Below are positions 19,099-27,604 of a stretch of 64,000 nucleotides of DNA, in pieces. Each line of letters opens with the position of its first letter. Position 1 is the first letter of the stretch. The stretch comes from Paracoccaceae bacterium (GTDB lineage Bacteria > Pseudomonadota > Alphaproteobacteria > Rhodobacterales > Rhodobacteraceae): the NCBI GenBank assembly GCA_016124615.1, contig WGNF01000006.1, positions 124,001 to 188,000 of the forward strand. The letters are read 5' to 3'. The position numbers were made by a program, and so were the translations under genes. The notes below the pieces were generated by a model. It was not told the DNA's origin. It did no database searches and worked only from the letters and a program-made list of their open reading frames with translations.

Positions 19099-20064
19099 TC
19101 AGGCGTGCGGCGCGGCGGGGGCGGGCAAGGCGGTGCCAAGCGCGTCGAGTTCCTCTTGCAACTCTGCCAGCCGCCGCTTGAAGCGCGGGGCCACCAAGCG
19201 CGTCGACACGTTGCGGCAGAGCAGCGCGGTCAGCAGCGGCCGCCGCGCGGCCTCCAGCTTGGTCAGCAGCGTGCGCAGATAGGGCCCGTGGTCGCGGCGC
19301 GCGCGCAGAAGCCGCCAGAAGGTCGCCGCGTCGAAATCGCCCTTGCCCGCCGCCTCGATCACGGCCGACAGGATGCCAAGCTTTTCCAGCGTCGGCTCGA
19401 TCAGGGCGCCAAGGTTGCGGCAGCGCAGCTTGGTCACGAAGGGGCGGGTGAACAGCGCCGCCTGCATCGCGTCCAGCGTCTCTTCGGGGTCGTAGATCAC
19501 GAAGACCTCACCCGCGCCCTCGATCATGTCGGGGGCATAGCCGTAGCGGCTGGTGAAATCGAGCCGCCGCAGCGCCATGTGGCGCTTGTCCCATTCGGTG
19601 ATCATCGGGTCCAGCGTGGCGGTGGGCCGCACCGCGATCACGGTCGCGCCCGGCGCCGTGACCGAATAGGCCGTGGCCGCATAGGCACCCATGTCGGCGC
19701 CGTAGAACACGACGCGGTCGAAATCCTCAAAGAAGGCGTCATCCACCAGCCGGTCGAAATAGGCAAACACGGCGGGATCGCGATACCAGGTTTCGCCTTC
19801 CGCGATGACACACAGATGCGACCAGCCGTGGGCGCGGGCCAGCGTCAGCCCCACGGGCAGCTTTTCGGCGGTGCGGGTGCGGATGTCGTCGACCGTTTCG
19901 AAGGTCACCAGCAGGGTGGGGGATTCATCCGCGAAAAAGGCGCTGTGATGGGCGCCGAGGCGCTGGAAATACCCAAGCTCTTCGCCGATCTCTTCGACAC
20001 GTTCAAACCACGCATCGCGCGTGGTCGTCTCGGCCGCATCCGCCGTGCGCAGGTCTTCATCCAT
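19099..20064 (-). CDS. Hypothetical protein, possible alpha/beta-hydrolase-like fold
   Basis: The 321-residue protein is not recognised with certainty. After about 45 residues there are alternating strand and helix segments: SPTLLVTFETVDDIR, WSHLCVIAEGETWYRD, VVFYGADMGAYAAT, GATVIAVRPTATLDP, VFVIYDPEETLD. The turn FYGADMGAY resembles a nucleophile elbow (G-x-D-x-G), but a full catalytic triad is not evident. The C-terminus has basic helices with RRPLLTALLCRNVSTRL. Start 20064 (MDEDLRT) is a choice; the frame runs up to 20217 but the extra sequence overlaps the next gene's end. Confidence 0.6.
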   Translation of the reverse strand: MDEDLRTADAAETTTRDAWFERVEEIGEELGYFQRLGAHHSAFFADESPTLLVTFETVDDIRTRTAEKLPVGLTLARAHGWSHLCVIAEGETWYRDPAVFAYFDRLVDDAFFEDFDRVVFYGADMGAYAATAYSVTAPGATVIAVRPTATLDPMITEWDKRHMALRRLDFTSRYGYAPDMIEGAGEVFVIYDPEETLDAMQAALFTRPFVTKLRCRNLGALIEPTLEKLGILSAVIEAAGKGDFDAATFWRLLRARRDHGPYLRTLLTKLEAARRPLLTALLCRNVSTRLVAPRFKRRLAELQEELDALGTALPAPAAPHA

Positions 20065-20167
20065 CGTTTTGCCTATTTGCCATCTCCCACCGAGGGCAGG
20101 ATGACAGTGTGCAATGTCAGGATTTTGCGGGCAATGGGGCAATGCTGAGATAAGGGGCCTTGGGCCG

Positions 20168-21229
20168 TCAACAGTCCGGCGCGACTGTTGCGCCATTGTC
20201 GGTTGGGCGGCGCGCATGGGCCAGGATCAGGGCCGCTTCGGCCCGGCTGAGCGCCCGTGTCGGCGGCGTCATCAGCAGCCGCCCGTAGAGCGCCCGCCAC
20301 GGCTCTGCCGTCATCAGGGCGGCAAAGCGGGCGCGGCGCCAGGCCACGGCGGCGGCGTGCAGCGGGCCCAGCACCGGGTCGGCCCGCAATTCGGCGAGGA
20401 TCGCCCTGCGGGCGGGGGTGAGCGCGTCGATCGCCGAGTCCTCGACATCGCAGAAATTGCGATCGACCCAATAGGCCATGTCGAAGGCCCCGGCCTCGCG
20501 GTTGGCGCGGCCCCGGTCGGCCTTGACCACGTAGCTTTCCATCGCGCCGAGCGCGTAGTGGTTCAGTTGCACGAGGCCGAAGTTGTCCTGCCCGAAGTCT
20601 GAAAACACCCGGGCGGTGTGAAACGCCGGGCCCAGACGGCGGCCCGAGCCATCATACCAGACCTGCGCCGCCAGCCGATCCGGGTCGGGGTTGCGCGGCC
20701 GGTGCACGCCCAGCTTGCGATAGCTGCCGTCGTTGCGAAACAGCGTCTTGAACATCGCCGCGCGCCAGGGCCATTCCAGCACCGCAGGCGCCGCGCGGCG
20801 GAAGGTTTCGGTGACCGGGCGATCGTCATAACCCACCACGCGATCATTGCCGAAGAACCTCCAGGTCAGCGTGATGGCCGTCGCCGTCGGCAGCGCGGCC
20901 AAGAGCGCGGGCACGGTATGATCGCCGGTGCGGATGGTGACGAATTCATCGACGTCGCAGACCAGCAGCCAATCGGCCGCGGCGACCAGAGGATGCCGGT
21001 CGGCTGCCTTCAGCGCCGCCCATTGCGGGCCTTCGGAATAGGGGCCGGGGTTGGGCACATGGGTCAGCCAGCCCATCGCCGCCAGCCGGTCCAGCATCGC
21101 GTCGGTGCCGTCTGTGCAATCGTTGCTGAAGACCAGAAAATCAGTGAACCCGGCGGCGCGGTGATGCGCGAGCCATTCCAGCAGGAAGGCGCCCTCGTTC
21201 TTCATCGTGGTGACGGCCAGCACGCGCAT
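20168..21229 (-). CDS. Glycosyltransferase family 2-like protein
   Basis: The 353-residue protein begins MRVLAVTTMKNEGAFLLEWL with a GT-A-like nucleotide-binding opening. It carries FLVFSNDCTDGTD, PQWAALKAAD and the metal-binding DVDEF (DxD type), then TWRFFGND, KLGVHRPRNPD, and LVQLNHYALG. This is the GT2/GT92-related group frequent in Rhodobacterales, often linked with surface polysaccharide synthesis. Donor and acceptor are unknown. Start 21229 is chosen at the family N-terminus, not the frame's further upstream extension. Confidence 0.85.
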   Translation of the reverse strand: MRVLAVTTMKNEGAFLLEWLAHHRAAGFTDFLVFSNDCTDGTDAMLDRLAAMGWLTHVPNPGPYSEGPQWAALKAADRHPLVAAADWLLVCDVDEFVTIRTGDHTVPALLAALPTATAITLTWRFFGNDRVVGYDDRPVTETFRRAAPAVLEWPWRAAMFKTLFRNDGSYRKLGVHRPRNPDPDRLAAQVWYDGSGRRLGPAFHTARVFSDFGQDNFGLVQLNHYALGAMESYVVKADRGRANREAGAFDMAYWVDRNFCDVEDSAIDALTPARRAILAELRADPVLGPLHAAAVAWRRARFAALMTAEPWRALYGRLLMTPPTRALSRAEAALILAHARRPTDNGATVAPDC

Positions 21230-21290
21230 GGCGCCACCCTGCCCGGCGGCGGCGGGGCGCGCAAGGGCAATGGCGGTGCGTGCGGCGGGC

Positions 21291-21331
21291 CGGGGAAGCC
21301 TCCGGCGGGGATATTTCAACCAGTAAGAAAG
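21291..21331 (+). repeat. Intergenic repeat copy (diverged)
   Basis: GGAAGCCTCCGGCGGGGATA followed by TTTCAACCAGTAAGAAAGG is related to the repeats at 10478-10515 and 12878-12919. It fills the gap between lysE's stop and the upstream glycosyltransferase's start. Confidence 0.55.
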
Positions 21332-21333
21332 GC

Positions 21334-21954
21334 TTAGCTGCGGGCGAGGCTTGCGGTCAGCGCCCCCATCCCGATCAGCGCGGTGCCACCGGCGCGGTTC
21401 ATCCAAGCCAGCACGGCGGGGCGGCGGATGCGCGCGCGCAGCCGGTCGGCCAGCAGCGCATAGCCAAGCGCGTTCAGCGTGGCGAGGGTGACGAAGGTCG
21501 CGATCAGCGTGGCGAATTGCGGCCCGAGCGGCGCGTCGAGCCGCAGGAACTGCGGCACGAAGGCGATGAAGAAGGCGATGGATTTAGGGTTCAGCGCGGT
21601 GACCGTGGCGGCATGGGCAAAGATCGCGCGGGCTGCCTTGGGGGCGGGTGCGGCCAGATCGCCCAGTTGCGGGCGGGCGCGCAGAAGCTTGATCCCCATC
21701 CAGACCAGATAGACCGCGCCGATCCATTTCAGCGCGGTGAACAGATGCGCCGAGGCCAGCACCACCGCGCCCAACCCCAGCAGCGAGGCTGTCATCGCGA
21801 TGAAATCCCCCAGCGCCACGCCAAGCGCCATCGCCAGCGCGACGCGTCGCCCCTGCGTCAGCGAATAAGACACCACCAGCAGGATCGTCGGGCCGGGGAT
21901 CATCAGCAGCACCGTCGCCGCAGCGACGAAGGCAAGCCAGAGGTCGAGGGACAT
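21334..21954 (-). CDS. LysE/RhtB-family exporter
   Basis: The 206-residue membrane protein has about six hydrophobic segments. It has the RhtB-type opening WLAFVAAATVLLMIPGPTIL, the family-typical TQGRRVALAMALGVALGD, the WIGAVYLVWMGIKLLR segment and TALNPKSIAFFIAFVPQFL. The family exports amino acids such as lysine, threonine or homoserine derivatives by proton exchange. It lies between gcdH and a glycosyltransferase on the same strand; with glutaryl-CoA (lysine) degradation next door a lysine-related substrate is possible but unproven. Confidence 0.9.
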   Translation of the reverse strand: MSLDLWLAFVAAATVLLMIPGPTILLVVSYSLTQGRRVALAMALGVALGDFIAMTASLLGLGAVVLASAHLFTALKWIGAVYLVWMGIKLLRARPQLGDLAAPAPKAARAIFAHAATVTALNPKSIAFFIAFVPQFLRLDAPLGPQFATLIATFVTLATLNALGYALLADRLRARIRRPAVLAWMNRAGGTALIGMGALTASLARS

Positions 21955-22025
21955 GCGCGAAGCTCCTCCGAAAACAGGCGCCAAGCGAGCCATGCCCACC
22001 CGGCGCCTGTCAAGAGGCCGTCGGC

Positions 22026-23246
22026 TCAGAAGAACGCCTGCAACCCGGTGATCGCGCGGCCAAGGATCAGGGCGTGCACGTCTTGCGTGCCCTCGTAGGT
22101 GTTCACCGTCTCCAGGTTCGCCATGTGGCGGAACACCGGGAAGGCATCGGAAATGCCGTTGCCGCCGTGCATGTCGCGCGACATCCGCGCGATATCCAGC
22201 GCCTTGCCGCAGTTGTTGCGCTTCATCAGCGAAATCATTTCTGGCGCGGCCTTGGCCTGATCCATCAGGCGGCCGACTTGCAGGCAGCCCTGCAGGCCCA
22301 GCGTGATTTCGGTCATCATGTCGGCCAGCTTCTTCTGGTAAAGCTGGGTCTGCGCCAGCGGTTTGTTGAACTGCTTGCGGTCCAGCCCGTATTGCCGCGC
22401 GGCGTGCCAGCAGGCCTCGGCCGCGCCCATCACGCCCCAGGAAATGCCATAGCGCGCGCGGTTGAGGCAGCCGAACGGCCCCTTCAGCCCCTCGACGCCG
22501 GGCAGCAGCGCGTCCTCGCCAACCTCGACATCCTGCATCACGATCTCGCCGGTGATCGAGGCGCGCAAGCTCAGCTTGCCGCCGATCTTGGGAGCCGACA
22601 GCCCGGCCATGCCCTTTTCCAGCACAAAGCCGCGGATCTTGCCGCCATGCGCCTCGGATTTGGCCCAGACCACGAAGACATCGGCGATCGGCGCGTTGGA
22701 AATCCACATCTTGGACCCGTTCAGCCGGTAGCCATCCGCAGTCTTGACCGCGCGGGTCTTCATCCCCGCCGGATCGGACCCGGCATCGGGTTCGGTCAGC
22801 CCGAAACAGCCGATCAGCGTGCCCGCCGCCAGCCCCGGCAGATATTTGCGCCGCTGCGCCTCGGTCCCGTAGGCATAGATCGGATACATCACGAGGCTGG
22901 ATTGCACCGACATCATCGAGCGATAGCCGGAATCCACCCGCTCCACCTCGCGCGCGATCAGGCCATAGGCGACGTAAGAGGCGCCAAGCCCGCCGTATTC
23001 CTCGGGCACGGTGACGCCCAGCAGGCCCATTTCGCCCATCTCGGCAAAGATCGCGGGGTCGGTCACTTCATCGCGGAACGCGGCAGTGACGCGCGGCGCC
23101 AGCTTTTCCTGCGCATAGGCGCGCGCCGAGTCGCGCATCATGCGCTCGTCCTCGGTCAGTTGATCCTCCAGCCGGAAGGAATCTTCCCAGTCGAAGCGCG
23201 CGAGGTCGGGCATGTCCTTGGGCTTCAGCTTCGGCATCTCGGTCAT
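22026..23246 (-). CDS. gcdH: Glutaryl-CoA dehydrogenase
   Basis: The 406-residue FAD enzyme oxidises and decarboxylates glutaryl-CoA to crotonyl-CoA in lysine and tryptophan degradation. GCDH-specific features are [16 protein letters not shown] (substrate-carboxylate arginine), [14 protein letters not shown] (FAD site), [18 protein letters not shown] and the catalytic glutamate in [16 protein letters not shown]. It is a soluble tetramer in the family. It is divergent from a LysR-type regulator across a 102-bp gap, which suggests control by that regulator. Confidence 0.94.
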   Translation of the reverse strand: MTEMPKLKPKDMPDLARFDWEDSFRLEDQLTEDERMMRDSARAYAQEKLAPRVTAAFRDEVTDPAIFAEMGEMGLLGVTVPEEYGGLGASYVAYGLIAREVERVDSGYRSMMSVQSSLVMYPIYAYGTEAQRRKYLPGLAAGTLIGCFGLTEPDAGSDPAGMKTRAVKTADGYRLNGSKMWISNAPIADVFVVWAKSEAHGGKIRGFVLEKGMAGLSAPKIGGKLSLRASITGEIVMQDVEVGEDALLPGVEGLKGPFGCLNRARYGISWGVMGAAEACWHAARQYGLDRKQFNKPLAQTQLYQKKLADMMTEITLGLQGCLQVGRLMDQAKAAPEMISLMKRNNCGKALDIARMSRDMHGGNGISDAFPVFRHMANLETVNTYEGTQDVHALILGRAITGLQAFF

Positions 23247-23335
23247 GGCATCCTCCGGGGTGGCAGGGCGTGTTGGTCGGGGCCAGATATTGCACGAAAC
23301 CGCCCGGAGGGCTATCGAAACGCTATCGGGACATT

Positions 23336-23350
23336 ATGAGGAAACCTCAT
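23336..23350. promoter_or_regulatory. Perfect palindrome over the LysR gene's SD and start codon
   Basis: ATGAGG-AAA-CCTCAT. The left arm contains the probable Shine-Dalgarno GAGG and the right arm overlaps the ATG at 23349. It has the 15-bp T-N11-A length of a LysR box, so it may be an autoregulatory operator; as RNA it could also fold and mask the start. Confidence 0.5.
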
Positions 23351-24266
23351 GGCTTTCGCGCGACGCTACCTGCCTTCCATCGCTTCGCTGCTGGCGCTGG
23401 AGGCGGTGGACCGGCTGGGCACCGCCTCGGCGGCGGCGGCGGAACTGGCGCTGACACAGGGCGCGATCAGCCGTCAGTTGCAGGTGCTGGAGGATCAGCT
23501 GGGCCTGCCGCTGCTGGTGCGGGATCGCCAGCGCCTGCGGCTGACCCCCGCCGCGCAGGACTATGTGCGCGAGGTGCGCCGGGCGCTGGGGCTGTTGTCG
23601 TCGGCCTCGCTGACGCTCAGGGCCAACCCGACCGGGGGCAGCCTGAACCTTGCGATCCTGCCCGCCTTCGGGATGCACTGGCTGGCGCCGCGGCTGGCGG
23701 ATTTCGCGCAACGCCACCCCGAGGTGACGGTGAACCTGTCCACGCGCCTGCGCCCGTTCGATTTCGCCGCGACCGGGTTCGATGCGGCGATCCATTACGG
23801 GCGGCAGGATTGGCCGGGGGTGGAGTATCTGAAGCTGATGGATGAAGACATCGTCGCGGTCGCAGCGCCCGCGCTGCTGCCGCATCCGCTGACCCGCCCC
23901 GAGCAGGCGCTGAGCCTGCCGCTGTTGCAGTTGGAAAGCCGCACCGGCGACTGGGGCCGCTGGCTGGCCCATCACGGCGTGCCGGGCCAGCGGCCGGGCG
24001 GCATGCTGTTCGATCAGTTCGCCACCATGACGCAGGGCGCGGTGCACGGGCTTGGCATCGCGCTGCTGCCGCTGTTCCTGATCGGGCGCGAACTGGCGGA
24101 TGGCCGGTTGGTTCCGGTTTTCGGCGGGCCGGTGAAGGCGTTGGGCAGCTACTACCTCGTCTGGCCGAAGGATCGCCCGGCCCGCGCGCCGCTGGCCTCG
24201 TTCCGGCGCTGGGCGGAAATCGAAGACCAAACGGCGCCCGTCAAGAGGGACCATGAGGTGCCTTGA
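23349..24266 (+). CDS. LysR-family regulator (GcdR/GcvA-like)
   Basis: The 305-residue regulator has an N-terminal winged helix: SLLALEAVDRLGTASAAAAEL, ALTQGAISRQLQVLEDQLGL (quoted in part), then LLVRDRQRLRLTPAAQ. The effector domain starts with LAILPAFGMHWLAPRLADF and has ATGFDAAIHYGRQDWPG, the pattern of GcvA/GcdR-type regulators. Divergent from gcdH, it is likely to activate it in response to glutarate or a CoA ester. This is inference from position and subfamily. Confidence 0.88.
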   Translation: MAFARRYLPSIASLLALEAVDRLGTASAAAAELALTQGAISRQLQVLEDQLGLPLLVRDRQRLRLTPAAQDYVREVRRALGLLSSASLTLRANPTGGSLNLAILPAFGMHWLAPRLADFAQRHPEVTVNLSTRLRPFDFAATGFDAAIHYGRQDWPGVEYLKLMDEDIVAVAAPALLPHPLTRPEQALSLPLLQLESRTGDWGRWLAHHGVPGQRPGGMLFDQFATMTQGAVHGLGIALLPLFLIGRELADGRLVPVFGGPVKALGSYYLVWPKDRPARAPLASFRRWAEIEDQTAPVKRDHEVP

Positions 24267-24311
24267 CGCGCGCCCGGCCGCCGCCCAGCATCCCCGCCGG
24301 GAGGACCGAAC

Positions 24312-25223
24312 GTGACCGAGAAGATCGCATCCATCGACGCCGTGCAGACCATGCTGGCGGGCCAGAACTACGTCTGCGGGCGCGCGCTGGCGACCGTGGT
24401 GTTCCTTGCGCTGCGGCTGGGGCGGCCGTTGTTCCTTGAAGGCGAGGCGGGGGTGGGCAAGACCGAGATCGCCAAGGCCATCGCCGCCGGTCTGGGCCGC
24501 CGCCTGATCCGGCTGCAATGCTACGAGGGGCTCGATGCCGCGTCGGCGGTCTATGAGTGGAACTTCGCCGCCCAGATGATCGCCATCCGCACCGCCGAGG
24601 CGGGCGGCGGGGCCGACCGCGACCTGCTGAAGACCGAACTCTTTTCCGACGAATACCTGATCGCCCGGCCGCTGCTGGAAGCGATGCGCCCCCAACCGGG
24701 TGGCGCGCCGGTACTGCTGATCGACGAGCTGGACCGCACGGATGAGCCGTTCGAGGCGTTCCTGCTGGAAGCGCTGTCGGATTTTCAGGTGACGATCCCC
24801 GAGCTTGGCACGATCCGCGCGCCGGAACCGCCGATTGTCATCCTCACCTCGAACCGCACCCGCGAGGTGCATGACGCGCTGAAACGGCGCTGTCTCTATC
24901 ACTGGGTTGATTACCCCAGCTTCGCCAATGAGATCGAGATCCTGCACGCCCGCGCGCCAGAGGCCGCCGAGACGCTGAGCCGTGAAGTGGTGGCCTTCGT
25001 GCAGAAGCTGCGCACCGAAGACCTGTTCAAGCGCCCCGGCGTGGCGGAAACCATCGACTGGGCCAAATGCCTGCTGGCGCTTGACGTGATCGACCTGTCG
25101 CCAGAGGTGATCGCCGACACGCTGGGGGCGATCCTGAAGTATCAGGACGACATCTCGCGCATTCAGGGCTCCGAGGCCAAACGCCTGCTGGAGGAGGTGC
25201 GCAAGGAGGTTACCCTGGCATGA
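24312..25223 (+). CDS. MoxR-family AAA+ ATPase (CoxD-like)
   Basis: The 303-residue ATPase starts at a GTG preceded by GAGGA (24301-24305). Motifs: Walker A LEGEAGVGKTEIAKA, Walker B VLLIDELDRTDEPFEAFLLE, sensor 1 VILTSNRTREVHDALKRRC. MoxR ATPases work with VWA proteins as metal-cofactor chaperones; the CoxD member functions with CoxE in assembling the Cu-Mo site of CO dehydrogenase. Here the VWA partner is two genes downstream, and all three genes overlap, so they form one operon. Confidence 0.9.
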   Translation: MTEKIASIDAVQTMLAGQNYVCGRALATVVFLALRLGRPLFLEGEAGVGKTEIAKAIAAGLGRRLIRLQCYEGLDAASAVYEWNFAAQMIAIRTAEAGGGADRDLLKTELFSDEYLIARPLLEAMRPQPGGAPVLLIDELDRTDEPFEAFLLEALSDFQVTIPELGTIRAPEPPIVILTSNRTREVHDALKRRCLYHWVDYPSFANEIEILHARAPEAAETLSREVVAFVQKLRTEDLFKRPGVAETIDWAKCLLALDVIDLSPEVIADTLGAILKYQDDISRIQGSEAKRLLEEVRKEVTLA

Positions 25224-26128
25224 GCGATCCATTGACGCGCCATCTGCGCGTGCTGCGCCCGGCGCCGGGTGTGTTTGCCTTCTACGATGGCCGGGTCGAG
25301 GGGCACCGGTTCGCGCCCGGCCCGAACTGGGTTGATGACGGCGCGCTGTCACTGGGCGTCGCGTCCTACGCGATCCTGTCCGGCGATCATGCGCTGGTCT
25401 ATGACACCCACGTCAGCCGCGCCCATGCCGCGCTGATCCGTGCCACGCTGGCGGCCGAGGGCGCGCGGCGGTTTACCGTTGTTCTCAGCCACTGGCACCT
25501 TGACCACGTCGCGGGCACCGCCGAATTTGCCGATTGCGAGGTGATCGCCAATGTCCGCACCGCGGCCCACCTTGCCACCCGCAAGGCGGCCATCGAGGCA
25601 GGCACCGACCACGGCCTGCCCGCCATCGACCCGCTGATCCTGCCGACCCGCAGCTTTGACGGCACGCTGACGCTGGATATCGGCGGGCGCGAGGTGCGCC
25701 TGATCACCGCCAACATCCACAGCGACGACGCGACCCTGCTGTGGTTGCCGGATGCGGGCATCCTGCTGGCCGGGGACACGGTCGAGGATACCGTGACCTA
25801 TGTCGGCGCGCCGCAGGACTTCGCGACCCATCTGACCGATCTGGGGCGGCTTGCCGGGCTGAACCCGCGTGTGATCCTGCCCAACCACGGCGCGCCCGAC
25901 CGCATCGCCGAGGCGCGCTATGGCCCCGAACTGATCGCGGCCACCGCCGACTACATCCGCTTTCTGATGCGGCTGAAGGATGATCCGGCGGCGGCCGACC
26001 TGCCGCTGGCGACGGTCATCGCCGATGCGCTCGCCTCTGGCGCGCTGACGATGTTCGCACCCTACGAGGGTGTTCACCGCCAGAACGTCGCCCGCGTTCT
26101 TGCGCTGGGGACGGGCGGCGATGGTTGA
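25220..26128 (+). CDS. MBL-fold metallohydrolase between MoxR and VWA genes
   Basis: The 302-residue protein has the metallo-beta-lactamase motif LSHWHLDHVAGTAEF (HxHxDH), AHLATRK and, later, TANIHSDDATLLWLP, LLAGDTVEDTVTYV and VILPNHGAPDRI. Substrate unknown. Its ATG overlaps the moxR stop and its own stop lies 8 nt inside the VWA gene, so the three products are made together. This suggests a shared maturation task. Confidence 0.85.
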   Translation: MSDPLTRHLRVLRPAPGVFAFYDGRVEGHRFAPGPNWVDDGALSLGVASYAILSGDHALVYDTHVSRAHAALIRATLAAEGARRFTVVLSHWHLDHVAGTAEFADCEVIANVRTAAHLATRKAAIEAGTDHGLPAIDPLILPTRSFDGTLTLDIGGREVRLITANIHSDDATLLWLPDAGILLAGDTVEDTVTYVGAPQDFATHLTDLGRLAGLNPRVILPNHGAPDRIAEARYGPELIAATADYIRFLMRLKDDPAAADLPLATVIADALASGALTMFAPYEGVHRQNVARVLALGTGGDG

Positions 26129-27440
26129 ACTTCCCGCCCTTGAATTGCCCGAGGATGGCAAGCTCAGCCACAACATTACCCATTTCGCCCGCGCGCTGCG
26201 GCGGGCGGGGCTGCCGATCGGGCCCGGCCGGGTGATCGACGCGATCCGCGCGGTCGAGGCGGCGGGCTTTTCCGAGCGGACGGATTTTTACTGGACGCTG
26301 CACGCCTGCTTCGTCAGCCGCCCCGAACACCGGCTGACCTTTGCGCAGGTGTTCCGGCTTTACTGGCGCGACCCGCGGTTTCTGGAACACATGATGAGCC
26401 TGATGCTGCCCGCCGTACGCGGCACGCAGCACGAACGCGCCGCCGCAGCCGCCGAAAAGCGCGCCGCCGAGGCGCTGCTGGACGGCGCGCAGCGCGAAAC
26501 GCCCGCGACAGAACCGGCCGAAGAAGAGCCGGAGATCGAGATCGACGCCTCGCTGACCGCCTCGGGCGAGGAGCGGTTGAAGACGCTCGACTTCGAACAG
26601 ATGTCGGTGGACGAGATGGCGGCGGCGCGGCGGATGCTGGCGCGCCTGACCCTGCCGGTGAAGCCGCTGATGTCGCGCCGCACCGCCGCCGCCGCGCGCG
26701 GCCGCCTGCCCGACTGGCGCGCGACCTTTCGTGATGCGCTGCGCCGGGGCGGCGAAGTGCATGATTTCGCGCAGAAGAAGCGCCGCACCCGCTGGCCGAA
26801 CCTGATCGTGCTTTGTGACATTTCGGGCAGCATGTCCGCCTATTCCCGCACCGTGCTGCACTTCGTCCATGCCGTCGCGAACCAGAAGGGGGCGGGTTGG
26901 GCGCGGGTTCATGCCTTCACCTTCGGCACGAGGTTGACCAACATCACCCGTCACATGGCCGCGCGCGATGTCGATGCCGCGCTGGCCGGTGCCGGGGCCG
27001 AGGCGCAGGACTGGGAGGGCGGCACCCGCATCGGCGCCTGCCTGCACGCCTTCAACCGCGACTGGTCGCGCCGCGTGCTGGGGCAGGGGGCGGTGGTGCT
27101 GCTGATCACCGATGGCCTCGACCGCGACGACCCCGCCCCGCTGGCGCGCGAGATGGAGCGGTTGCAGCTGTCCGCGCGACGGCTGATCTGGATCAATCCA
27201 CTGCTGCGCTGGGATGGATTTGCCCCCAAGGCGCGCGGCATCGCGGCGATGCTGCCGCATGTCGACTGCTTTCGCGCCGGTCACACCATCGCGGCGTTGG
27301 AAGACCTTGCTGCCGCCATCGGCAGCGCCACCGACTCGGGCGAGAAGGCGCGGTTGATGGCGGCCTTGCAGGGTCAGGATCAATCCCGATCGGGCCGACC
27401 CGCGACGGAACCTCCGGGGTGGCAACGTATATCGCAATGA
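26121..27440 (+). CDS. VWA-domain protein, CoxE-like
   Basis: The 439-residue protein has an N-terminal helical domain (GKLSHNITHFARALRRAG; RLTFAQVFRLYWRDP), an Ala/Glu-rich hinge, and a C-terminal von Willebrand A domain with MIDAS motif LCDISGSMSAYSRT and GTRLTNITRHMAARD, VVLLITDGLDRDD. This is the DUF58/CoxE layout. CoxE with the MoxR ATPase CoxD assists molybdenum hydroxylase assembly in Oligotropha-type cox clusters. The start at 26121 is preferred because the frame upstream lies inside the MBL gene. Confidence 0.88.
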   Translation: MVELPALELPEDGKLSHNITHFARALRRAGLPIGPGRVIDAIRAVEAAGFSERTDFYWTLHACFVSRPEHRLTFAQVFRLYWRDPRFLEHMMSLMLPAVRGTQHERAAAAAEKRAAEALLDGAQRETPATEPAEEEPEIEIDASLTASGEERLKTLDFEQMSVDEMAAARRMLARLTLPVKPLMSRRTAAAARGRLPDWRATFRDALRRGGEVHDFAQKKRRTRWPNLIVLCDISGSMSAYSRTVLHFVHAVANQKGAGWARVHAFTFGTRLTNITRHMAARDVDAALAGAGAEAQDWEGGTRIGACLHAFNRDWSRRVLGQGAVVLLITDGLDRDDPAPLAREMERLQLSARRLIWINPLLRWDGFAPKARGIAAMLPHVDCFRAGHTIAALEDLAAAIGSATDSGEKARLMAALQGQDQSRSGRPATEPPGWQRISQ

Positions 27441-27604
27441 CGGTCCTCTTGCGTGAGGGCGGGCGATTTGTCTGTGGCAGTTTTCCGCCGCTGCGGTGGC
27501 GGTGACGCGCCGGGCATCTTTCCCCGGACTCAAAGATGTAACCGTCGATACTATATGGAAGTCAGAGGTTGGCGCCCTTCGTCGTCGGCCAGATTGGAGC
27601 CGAA

